Assembly: GCA_002309585.1 (NCBI GenBank)
Contig: DBXN01000094.1
Coordinates: 3,965 to 33,394, forward strand
Direction of reading: 5' to 3'
Length of the DNA stretch: 29,430 nt
Origin: Verrucomicrobia bacterium UBA1211
GTDB taxonomy: Bacteria; Verrucomicrobiota; Kiritimatiellia; RFP12; UBA1067
Part shown: in pieces, positions 23,046-29,430 of the stretch
Layout: each line of letters opens with the position of its first letter
How positions within the stretch are numbered: position 1 is the first letter of the stretch
The notes under the pieces: model-generated
What the model was told of the DNA's origin: nothing
Seen by the model: only the letters and a program-made list of their open reading frames with translations
The model's database searches: none
Translations under genes and position numbers: made by a program

Positions 23046-23945
23046 ATGCCAATGCGAAAAACAAAATGGGCAGAATGGGGAGTCTCGGCGCCTTCGGTCC
23101 TTTGGTTGACGGTCTTCTTTGTCATCCCGACCCTGCTGGTTGTCGCGATCGCGTTCCATGCGGCGGCGCCAGACGGCGGCATCGGCAAAGAGTGGACCTT
23201 TCAGACCTGGCGGCACATCGCCAACCCGAACTATCCCGCCATCATTTGGCGGACCCTATGGATCAGCGCGGCGACAGCGGTCGGCTGCATTATCCTCTCC
23301 CTTCCCTGCGCCTATGCGATCGCCAGGATGGAGGCGCGCTGGCGGGCGATGATGGCGGGGCTGATCATGCTCCCGTTCTGGACCAGCTTCGTCGTGCGGG
23401 TTTTCGCCTGGCGGACCCTTCTCCATCCCGAGGGGTTTCTGAAGCACATCCTGGTCTCCCTCGGGTTGGCGGACGCCAACACCCAGCTGCTCTACAACTC
23501 CGGGGCCATCCTGCTGGTCAGCATCTACTCCTTCCTGCCCTTCGCGATCATGCCGCTCTACGCGGCTGCGGAGAAATTCGACTTCTCCCTGATCGAGGCC
23601 GCCCGCGACCTCGGGGCCAAGAGTTTCCTTGCCTTCCGCAAGATTTTCATCCCGGGTATCCGGCGCGGCGTCATCTCCGCGATTCTCATGGTCTTCATCC
23701 CATCCGTCGGTTCCTACGTCATCCCCGATCTGGTCGGCGGCAAGAACAGCGAGCTGGTGGGCAACAAGATCTACCAGCGGACCTTCCCGGACAGGAACCT
23801 TCCCCATGCCAGCGCGCTTTCAACAATCATGGCCGTTTCCGTCCTGCTCCCGCTCGGTCTGGTGGGATTACTGCTCCGGCGGCAAGATAAGCGCGAACTG
23901 GAATTGAAGGCGTTGGCCAAACGGACGACGGGAGGTGCGGCATGA
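23046..23945 (+). CDS. potB: Spermidine/putrescine-type ABC importer permease (PotB)
   Basis: This 299-residue inner-membrane protein has about six hydrophobic segments and the binding-protein-dependent transport EAA loop EAARDLGAKSFLAFRKIFIPGI, which docks to the ATPase. The FWTSFVVRVFAWRTLL segment is typical of PotB/PotH permeases. The ATG at 23046 is chosen because AAAGGA lies nine bases upstream. A GTG at 23028 overlaps the potA stop and would add six residues. The stop overlaps the potC start. Confidence 0.92.
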   Translation: MPMRKTKWAEWGVSAPSVLWLTVFFVIPTLLVVAIAFHAAAPDGGIGKEWTFQTWRHIANPNYPAIIWRTLWISAATAVGCIILSLPCAYAIARMEARWRAMMAGLIMLPFWTSFVVRVFAWRTLLHPEGFLKHILVSLGLADANTQLLYNSGAILLVSIYSFLPFAIMPLYAAAEKFDFSLIEAARDLGAKSFLAFRKIFIPGIRRGVISAILMVFIPSVGSYVIPDLVGGKNSELVGNKIYQRTFPDRNLPHASALSTIMAVSVLLPLGLVGLLLRRQDKRELELKALAKRTTGGAA

Positions 23946-24760
23946 AGCGCAGTCCCATCCCGATGACCGTCCTGATTCTGGTGCTGATCTTCCTGTACCT
24001 CCCGATCATCGTGCTGACAGTGAATTCCTTTAATCTGGCCCGCTTCGGCGGCTCGTGGGGCGGATTCACCTTCAAGTGGTATCAGGAACTGGTGAACGAC
24101 CACCAAGTCTGGTCCTCCGTCGTCAACAGCCTGATCATCGCGGCCGGCGCGACGGTCCTCTCCTGCATCATCGGCACCACCGCCGCCCTCGCGCTCCACA
24201 AATGGAACCGGTCGCGGCTGCAGACCGTCCACTACGGCCTGATCTACACCCCGCTGGTGGTCCCGGAGATCCTGATGGGCATCAGTCTCCTGCTCTCCTT
24301 CACCGCCGTGGGCATCAGCTGCGGCATGACCACCATCCTGCTGGCGCACACGACCTTCTGCGTCAGCTATGTGACGATGACCGTCCTTTCGCGGCTTCAG
24401 GACTTTGACGACAGTCTCATCGAGGCGGCGCGCGATCTGGGCGCAAACGCCTGGGGCGCCTTTTTCCGCGTCCAGCTGCCGCTTCTCCTGCCGGGCGTGA
24501 TCTCAGGCGGCCTGCTCGCCTTTACCCTTTCCATCGATGATTTTGTCATCACCTTCTTTGTCGCCGGCCCCGGCTCCAGCACCCTTCCGCTTAAAGTCTA
24601 CAGCATGATCAAACACAGTCCGAAACTGCCGGTCATCAACTGTCTCTCGACCCTCATGCTGCTTTTCACCTTTGTCCTGGTGTTGGCCAGCCGTGCCCTC
24701 CAGACCGTCAAACAACCCAAAGCGCGCATGCGCAAACCCATGAAAGGTTCACCCACATGA
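23942..24760 (+). CDS. potC: Spermidine/putrescine-type ABC importer permease (PotC)
   Basis: The 272-residue second permease has about six membrane segments and the EAA loop EAARDLGANAWGAFFRVQLP. The conserved LSIDDFVITFFVAGPGSSTLPL stretch is characteristic of PotC/PotI; only its family resemblance is used here. It pairs with PotB to form the channel. The ATG overlaps the potB stop by four bases and its own stop overlaps potD in the same way, so the three are translationally coupled. Confidence 0.92.
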   Translation: MKRSPIPMTVLILVLIFLYLPIIVLTVNSFNLARFGGSWGGFTFKWYQELVNDHQVWSSVVNSLIIAAGATVLSCIIGTTAALALHKWNRSRLQTVHYGLIYTPLVVPEILMGISLLLSFTAVGISCGMTTILLAHTTFCVSYVTMTVLSRLQDFDDSLIEAARDLGANAWGAFFRVQLPLLLPGVISGGLLAFTLSIDDFVITFFVAGPGSSTLPLKVYSMIKHSPKLPVINCLSTLMLLFTFVLVLASRALQTVKQPKARMRKPMKGSPT

Positions 24761-25809
24761 CCTCACTCGTCCGGATTGCCCGAACCTCCCTCTTCCTCGC
24801 CGCCATCGGATGGCTCGCCGGCTGCGGCGGAAACAAGCCGACGCTGCATCTCTACACCTGGCAGGATTATCTTGATCCCGATCTGGTCTCGGCCTTTGAG
24901 AAGGCGAACAACTGCCGCGTGATGATCGACACGTTCGATTCCAACGAGAGCATGTATGCGAAGGTCCAAGCCGGCAGCAGCGGTTATGACGTGATCTTCC
25001 CCAGCTCCTATCAGGTCGCGCTCATGGCCAAGAACAACCACATCCAGAAGCTCGACAAGAGCAAACTGCCGAATGTCGTGAAACACTTCGACAAGACCTA
25101 CGCCCCTCTGCTGATCGACCCGGAGATGACCTACAACGTCCCCTACGCCATTACCTTCACCGGGCTGGCCTATCGGAAGGACAAGATCGCGGACGCGCCG
25201 ATCGACTCGTGGGACTGCCTGAAGGACGACCGTTTCAACGGCCGTATCTCGCTGTTGAACGATATGCGTGAAACCATCGGCGCCGCCCTCAAGAAATTGG
25301 GATACAGCGTCAACTCCGTCAACGAGGCGGAATTGGAGAAGGCGCTCGCGCTGGTCCTCGAATGGAAGAAACACATCGCGAAATTCGACAACGAGCAGTA
25401 CAAAACCGGCGTGGCGGGCGGCGAGTTCATCATTGGCCACGGCTACAACGGCGATGTCTCGCAGGTGATGGCCGATGCCCCCGACAAGATCGGTTTCTCC
25501 CTCCCGAAAGAGGGGTTCACCGCCGCCTGCGACGAGATGGTCATCCCGACTACCGCGCAGAATGTCGATCTGGCCTATGCGTTCATCAACTTCATGTACG
25601 AGCCGGAGAACGCCGCGAAGAACATTGAGTTCATCTGCACCGTCATGCCCAACAAGGAGGGAATCGCCCTTCTGCCGGAAGAGGTGCGCGGATCGCCCAG
25701 CATCATCCTTCCGCCCGACCGTCTGAAGGATGCCGAAGTCATCCGCGATCTCGGCGACAAGAACATCCTCTACACCAAGATCTGGGACAAGATCAAAGGG
25801 ACGGAGTAA
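24757..25809 (+). CDS. potD: Polyamine-type substrate-binding lipoprotein (PotD)
   Basis: The 350-residue protein has a lipoprotein signal peptide with lipobox LAGC and the lipidated Cys at position 23. It is therefore anchored to a membrane rather than free in the periplasm as in E. coli. The mature part opens with LHLYTWQDYLDPDLVSAFEK, matching the polyamine-binding PotD/PotF family (typical YNWxxY segment). Other family marks are YDVIFPSSYQVALM and PYAITFTGLAYRKDKI. It delivers substrate to PotBC. It is the last gene of the operon; the ATG overlaps the potC stop. Confidence 0.92.
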   Translation: MTSLVRIARTSLFLAAIGWLAGCGGNKPTLHLYTWQDYLDPDLVSAFEKANNCRVMIDTFDSNESMYAKVQAGSSGYDVIFPSSYQVALMAKNNHIQKLDKSKLPNVVKHFDKTYAPLLIDPEMTYNVPYAITFTGLAYRKDKIADAPIDSWDCLKDDRFNGRISLLNDMRETIGAALKKLGYSVNSVNEAELEKALALVLEWKKHIAKFDNEQYKTGVAGGEFIIGHGYNGDVSQVMADAPDKIGFSLPKEGFTAACDEMVIPTTAQNVDLAYAFINFMYEPENAAKNIEFICTVMPNKEGIALLPEEVRGSPSIILPPDRLKDAEVIRDLGDKNILYTKIWDKIKGTE

Positions 25810-25857
25810 TCCTTCCCGTTTGAACCGATCCCTCAACCCCTAGCCCCATTGACTGAA

Positions 25858-27129
25858 ATGACACTGCTTGAAACGTTCCGATCCCGCCATCTGCTGGAGG
25901 CGGTCACCAGTCCCGATCTCGAAAAGGCCCTTGAGAAACCGATCACCGTCTACGCGGGTTTCGATCCCACAAGCGACAGCCTCCAGGCTGGTAACTTCGT
26001 GACGATCATGGCCCTCGCCCGTTTCCAGCGCGCCGGCCACAAGGTCATCGCGCTCGTCGGGGGCGCGACCGGTCTGATCGGTGACCCGTCCGGGAAATCG
26101 GTGGAGCGTAAGATGTTGACCGTCGAACAGGTTGAGAAGAACCTGGAGGGGATCAAGGAGAACCTCTCCCGCTTCCTCAATTTCGACGGCGGAGAGAACC
26201 CCGCGATCCTCGTCAACAACTACGACTGGTATAAGAACGTCAGCGCGATCAACTTCCTGCGCGACATCTGCGTCAACTTCCGTGTTCCGCAGATGCTCGC
26301 CAAGGAATCGGTCAAGAAGCGGCTGGAGGCGACCGACGGTGGCATGACCTTCACCGAGTTCAGTTACCAGATCCTTCAGGGCAATGACTTCCTCCATCTT
26401 TACGACACCTACGGCTGCACGTTAGAGATCGGCGGAGCCGACCAGTGGGGCAACATCACGGCCGGAACGGACCTTGTCCACCGTCTTCGGGGCAAGGAGG
26501 TTTACGGGCTGGTCTTCCCGCTCGTCTGCGACAGCACCGGCAAGAAGTTCGGCAAGAGCGAGGGCAACGCCATCTATTTGGATGCCCGCAAGACCTCCTA
26601 CTATGACTTCTACCAGTTCTTCATGCGGGCGATGGATGCCGACGTCATCCGTTACCTGAAGATATTCACCTTCCTTTCAGACGAGCGGATCGCGGAGTTG
26701 GAGGCATCCCTGAAGGCCGCCCCGGAGAAGCGGGAGGCCCAGCGGGCCCTCGCCGAGGAGATGACCCGCATGGTCCATGGTGAAAAGGGGCTCGCCATCG
26801 CCAAGGCCGCGACGAACGTGCTCTTCGGTGGATCGGTGGAAGGATTGAGCGCGAATGACCTTGAGGGTATCTTCGCGAACGTGAAATCGGCGACGCTTCC
26901 CGCCGCCGAAACGATCGGCAAACCGCTGATTGATGTCATGGCCGCCGCCGTGATGTTCGGCAGCAAGGGCGAAGCCCGCCGGATGCTCCAGCAGGGCGGC
27001 GTCAGCCTCAACAACGTCAAGGTGTCGGCCTTGGACAAGACGCTGGAGACCGCCGATCTGGTCGAAGGCCGGGTTGCGGTTCTCCGAAGCGGAAAAAAGA
27101 ACTTTTTCCTGTTGAAAATTGGGGATTGA
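25858..27129 (+). CDS. tyrS: Tyrosyl-tRNA synthetase with altered HIGH motif
   Basis: TyrRS charges tRNA-Tyr with tyrosine. The 423-residue protein has the class I catalytic domain with FDPTSDSL, GGATGLIGDPSGK, the tyrosine-binding region EFSYQILQGNDF, GGADQWGN and the KMSKS-equivalent K230-F-G-K-S234. A C-terminal S4 RNA-binding domain follows (SKGEARRMLQQGGVSLN, about 365-381). The HIGH motif, normally HxGH, reads Q43-A-G-N46, so both histidines are replaced. Everything else looks functional and full length. The start is uncertain: TTG at 25849 or ATG at 25858, neither with a Shine-Dalgarno sequence; the ATG is preferred. It lies 48 bases after potD and may be transcribed with it. Confidence 0.92.
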   Translation: MTLLETFRSRHLLEAVTSPDLEKALEKPITVYAGFDPTSDSLQAGNFVTIMALARFQRAGHKVIALVGGATGLIGDPSGKSVERKMLTVEQVEKNLEGIKENLSRFLNFDGGENPAILVNNYDWYKNVSAINFLRDICVNFRVPQMLAKESVKKRLEATDGGMTFTEFSYQILQGNDFLHLYDTYGCTLEIGGADQWGNITAGTDLVHRLRGKEVYGLVFPLVCDSTGKKFGKSEGNAIYLDARKTSYYDFYQFFMRAMDADVIRYLKIFTFLSDERIAELEASLKAAPEKREAQRALAEEMTRMVHGEKGLAIAKAATNVLFGGSVEGLSANDLEGIFANVKSATLPAAETIGKPLIDVMAAAVMFGSKGEARRMLQQGGVSLNNVKVSALDKTLETADLVEGRVAVLRSGKKNFFLLKIGD

Positions 27130-27144
27130 CTCTTCCCGCAAGAG
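27130..27144. terminator. Very short hairpin after tyrS
   Basis: CTCTT and AAGAG pair around a five-base loop just after the tyrS stop. The stem is only five pairs and no T-run follows directly, so it is a weak candidate. Confidence 0.2.
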
Positions 27145-27190
27145 GGTTTAACCTTTTCAATGTTATTTCATGAAAGCCGAGGATTCTGTG

Positions 27191-27676
27191 ATGGCAATTT
27201 TGACTGTGATTGACGGTGCGCTTAAGGGCGAAAGCATGACGTTGACGGAGGGAACCACCCGGATCGGTCGCCGGGAAGGGAACGATTGGGTTCTAGCGGA
27301 CGGTTCCGTTTCCGGTACGCATTGCGAGATCGAGATGAATCAGGCGGGCGTCCTCCTGCGCGATCTGGGTTCGACCAACGGAACAAAGGTCAACAACGAG
27401 CCGATCAAAGAGAAGTTTCTCTACCGTAATGATATCTTCTTCCTGGGCGAAGTTCCCGTGACCATCACCGGTGACGATGTCGCCGTCGCCTCCGAGCAGC
27501 AGGACATGATGACCCCCATCCCCCGGACGACGATCGTCATCAAGCCAAACCGGAAGATGGAGCCGCCGCCGAAAGAATTCCAGAAGAAGAGCAGCGGCAA
27601 CAAGCATTGGATTGCCATTATCATTCTCCTGATTCTCGGCGTTCTGGGGCTCATGGTGAAACTCTTTATGAGTTAG
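27191..27676 (+). CDS. Tail-anchored FHA-domain protein
   Basis: The 161-residue protein consists of an N-terminal FHA domain (about 2-95), a Pro/Lys-rich linker and one C-terminal transmembrane helix (about 140-157, HWIAIIILLILGVLGLMV). FHA domains bind phosphothreonine peptides. The binding-loop residues are present: IGRREGND at 25-32, S41-G-T-H44, and DLGSTNGT at 58-65. The topology suggests a cytoplasmic FHA domain tethered to the inner membrane. The ATG at 27191 has GAGG eight bases upstream; an ATG at 27170 would add seven residues. No Ser/Thr kinase or secretion gene is adjacent, so its partner is unknown. A strong terminator follows. Confidence 0.87.
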   Translation: MAILTVIDGALKGESMTLTEGTTRIGRREGNDWVLADGSVSGTHCEIEMNQAGVLLRDLGSTNGTKVNNEPIKEKFLYRNDIFFLGEVPVTITGDDVAVASEQQDMMTPIPRTTIVIKPNRKMEPPPKEFQKKSSGNKHWIAIIILLILGVLGLMVKLFMS

Positions 27677-27695
27677 GCCCTCCCCCTTTCCCCCT

Positions 27696-27720
27696 GGCCC
27701 GCCTCCCGGCGGGCCTTTTC
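27696..27720 (+). terminator. Rho-independent terminator after the FHA gene
   Basis: GGCCCGCC (27696-27703) and GGCGGGCC (27708-27715) form a perfect 8-bp stem around TCCC, followed at once by TTTTC. It lies about 20 bases after the stop codon. Confidence 0.9.
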
Positions 27721-27767
27721 CGTTTCCTGATGCCCCGTCACGAACCGGATGCCGAGCCCGTGAAATG

Positions 27768-27829
27768 AACGTTTCGCGGGCGTCAAACGTTTAATGGGAT
27801 AATCAGTTTTGAATGGAGGCAATTGCCTC
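27768..27829 (+). promoter_or_regulatory. Putative operator/promoter region of the ABC exporter
   Basis: Three elements lie together. AACGTTT occurs twice, at 27768-27774 and 27786-27792, 18 bases apart. A possible -10 GATAAT lies at 27798-27803, without a convincing -35. GAGGCAATTGCCTC (27816-27829) is a perfect 14-base palindrome just upstream of the AAAGGA ribosome binding site. The palindrome is well placed to bind a dimeric repressor, but no regulator gene is in the window. Confidence 0.5.
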
Positions 27830-27843
27830 AAAAGGACGAAACG

Positions 27844-28569
27844 ATGGATGCGTTGAAAGCGGCCGGTGTGGTGAGAGGGTTTGGAAAAGGAGATAGACGG
27901 ACGAAGGTGCTGGACGGGGTGGACCTCACCCTCGCGCCAGGCGCGTTTGAGGCGTTGATGGGACCGTCGGGAAGCGGGAAATCGACCTTTCTCCATCTGG
28001 CGGCTGGACTTCTCGCAACCGATGCGGGAACCATTACGATCGGGGGTACCCCGATTTCGGCGATGGGAGATTCCGCCGCCGCGCAATTCCGCCGCCGCCA
28101 TGTCGGCGTGATTTTTCAAAACTTCAATCTGATCGAGACGCTGGATATCGCGGCGAACATCATCCTTCCGGTCAAACTCGACCATGCGAAGCCCGATCCC
28201 GAGCGGTTGGCGGCTGTGATCGATCGGCTGGGACTCAAGGGAAAGGAACACCGGCTGCCCGCGGAACTCTCCGGCGGAGAATGCCAGCGCGTCGCGATCG
28301 CCCGCGCCCTCTATGCGGAACCGGATGTGGTGCTGGCGGACGAACCGACCGGCAATCTGGATGTCGCGGCGGCGAAAACGATCTGCGCCCTCCTGAAGGA
28401 ACTCAACGGGTCGGAGAAAAGCGCGATCCTGCTGGTGACGCATGATCCGGTCATCGCCGCCGCCGCCTCGACCGTCCATTTCCTGAAAGAGGGGAAGATC
28501 ACCGCCTCTTTCCCGACCGGCCATGATCCCGAGACCATTTCCAAACATTATCTGGAGACCTACAGGTGA
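27844..28569 (+). CDS. ABC exporter ATPase (LolD/MacB-type)
   Basis: The 241-residue ATPase has Walker A GPSGSGKS (40-47), the Q-loop FQNFNLIETLD near 91, the signature LSGGECQR (142-149), Walker B VVLADEPTGNLD with D166-E167, and the switch His in LLVTHDP. The ADEPTGNLD form and the PSGSGKSTFLHLAAGL context mark the LolD/MacB/FtsE-like group, which works with FtsX-type permeases to move lipoproteins, peptides or drugs or to transmit mechanical force. The ATG at 27844 has AAAGGA seven bases upstream. The next gene is such a permease, separated by a 9-unit heptad array that begins at this gene's stop codon. Confidence 0.92.
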   Translation: MDALKAAGVVRGFGKGDRRTKVLDGVDLTLAPGAFEALMGPSGSGKSTFLHLAAGLLATDAGTITIGGTPISAMGDSAAAQFRRRHVGVIFQNFNLIETLDIAANIILPVKLDHAKPDPERLAAVIDRLGLKGKEHRLPAELSGGECQRVAIARALYAEPDVVLADEPTGNLDVAAAKTICALLKELNGSEKSAILLVTHDPVIAAAASTVHFLKEGKITASFPTGHDPETISKHYLETYR

Positions 28570-28628
28570 GGGTTGAGCGTTGAGGGTTTGGGGTAGAGCG
28601 TTGAACGCTGAGAGTTGAGGGTTGAGGC
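28566..28628. repeat. Heptad repeat array, TTGAGSG type (9 units)
   Basis: Nine consecutive 7-bp units run from GTGAGGG through TTGAGCG, TTGAGGG, TTTGGGG, TAGAGCG, TTGAACG, CTGAGAG and TTGAGGG to TTGAGGC. The first unit contains the stop codon (TGA, 28567-28569) of the ABC ATPase gene. The last two supply GAGG sequences in front of the permease start. It is the longest array in the window and the reverse complement of the CTCAACC type. Confidence 0.88.
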
Positions 28629-28629
28629 G

Positions 28630-29430
28630 ATGATGCTTGGACTGGTGATGAAGGGTTTGAAACGGGGGAAGGCGCGGTTCTTCTGTGCCGTGGCGGGCAT
28701 CGCCGCCGCAACGGGCGCGGTGGTGTTTATGTTCTCGCTCACCGCGACCAACCAGGCGCAAGCGCCCGCCCTGGCGCGGCAGGCCGCCCAACCCTGGGGC
28801 GCGTGGCGCGTGGACGGCATCCGCTTGGCGGGGCGAGGCGGAAGGGGCGGTCCGCCTACCGGCATGACCGAACGTTCTCCGCAACCCGCCGCCGGAACGG
28901 CCCTGCCCGCGCCGGACCTCACCCTCTCCCTAGTCTCGACCACCATCGACTACCGGCCCGGCGGCCATGTCCTGCAAGGCCCCCCGATGACGGCGCTCAT
29001 CGGAGCCGCCCCGGCGGAAAGCCCCTTTTCCGCCACGGCCCTGGCCGAAGGGAAGTGGGTGGACGATGCCGCCGTAGACTTCCAGATTGTCTGCACACGG
29101 AATACACTCCGCCGTTTCAACCGGGGTACCCCACCCCCGCTCGGGACCCCTATCAAATTCATCGGTAACCGGGGAACGATGACGGCGACGGTGGTCGGTT
29201 ATCTGAAGGAGGCCAAACTCCCGAACGGATTTCCCGGCGTCTTCGCCAACCGCGCCGCATTCGCCGCCCTCCGCCAAGAGACGCACGGCAGGCTCTCCCT
29301 TTGGAAAAAACCGCCCGCCCAGACGGCGGGAGGGATATTGACCCCCGCATCCGAATCGGTCATCGCATCGTTCGCCAGCGATGAAGTCCGCCGGATGGAT
29401 TATGCCCGCCCGCTGATGTGGGTAGCCGCC
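28630..29430 (+). CDS. ABC exporter permease (FtsX/MacB-type), cut by the window end
   Basis: The frame is open from 28630 to the last base (267 codons), so the gene is partial at its 3' end. It begins with LGLVMKGLKRGKARFF, then a hydrophobic helix (CAVAGIAAATGAVVFMFSL), the usual N-terminus of MacB/FtsX-type permeases. A long extracytoplasmic domain follows; the remaining helices lie beyond the window. Two adjacent ATG codons (28630 and 28633) are possible. GAGG in the heptad array is two bases before the first and five before the second, and another GAGGG lies eight bases before the first. It pairs with the ATPase gene upstream. The exported substrate is unknown. Confidence 0.8.
   Translation, partial: MMLGLVMKGLKRGKARFFCAVAGIAAATGAVVFMFSLTATNQAQAPALARQAAQPWGAWRVDGIRLAGRGGRGGPPTGMTERSPQPAAGTALPAPDLTLSLVSTTIDYRPGGHVLQGPPMTALIGAAPAESPFSATALAEGKWVDDAAVDFQIVCTRNTLRRFNRGTPPPLGTPIKFIGNRGTMTATVVGYLKEAKLPNGFPGVFANRAAFAALRQETHGRLSLWKKPPAQTAGGILTPASESVIASFASDEVRRMDYARPLMWVAA

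Noticed and set aside
9..28628. CRISPR array as an explanation of the intergenic repeats
   Set aside because: The units are 7 bp, contiguous and degenerate, with no unique spacers, and no cas gene is present.

Overview
The window is GC-rich bacterial chromosome with long, tightly packed operons. Its gene set is a DUF1080 glycoside-processing protein, a GH78 alpha-L-rhamnosidase, a large exported protein with LamG-like and autotransporter-type strand repeats, a lipopolysaccharide-type LpxC homologue and signal-peptide proteins. This fits a Gram-negative saccharolytic member of the Planctomycetes-Verrucomicrobia-Chlamydiae group, most likely Kiritimatiellota or Verrucomicrobiota. The placement is an inference from gene content and style; the window has no rRNA or other marker that fixes it.

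Layout. Positions 1-716 hold a heptanucleotide repeat, a possible insertion-sequence end and an internally deleted IS30-family transposase remnant that abuts the 3' end of comEC. From 5749 down to 710 on the minus strand runs one compact operon: thioredoxin-like protein, divergent LpxC homologue, HD-domain phosphohydrolase, diacylglycerol-kinase-family lipid kinase and ComEC without a C-terminal beta-lactamase domain. A divergent promoter region (5750-5938) separates it from everything else, which is all on the plus strand.

Plus strand. A four-gene unit with overlapping or nearly touching ends (5939-11437) encodes a DUF1080 protein, an M3 oligopeptidase, a membrane-anchored EEP-family hydrolase and a YgiQ-type radical SAM protein. 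A carbohydrate region follows (11718-21728): GH78 rhamnosidase, large exported surface-type protein, strong hairpin, then iron-dependent alcohol dehydrogenase, DeoC-type aldolase and FGGY sugar kinase. The last three would form a short kinase/aldolase/aldehyde-reductase route for an unidentified sugar. Next come a complete potABCD polyamine-type ABC importer with a strong promoter, a tyrosyl-tRNA synthetase with an unusual HIGH motif, a tail-anchored FHA protein with a clear terminator, and the start of a LolD/MacB-type ABC exporter (ATPase complete, permease cut by the window end).

The most unusual structure is between the genes. At least seven short arrays of degenerate tandem repeats occur. 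They have four unrelated consensus sequences but share a 7-bp period. One is flanked by a perfect 9-bp inverted repeat, and one starts at a stop codon and supplies the Shine-Dalgarno sequence of the next gene. I saw no CRISPR array, tRNA, rRNA, prophage or recognisable defence system.
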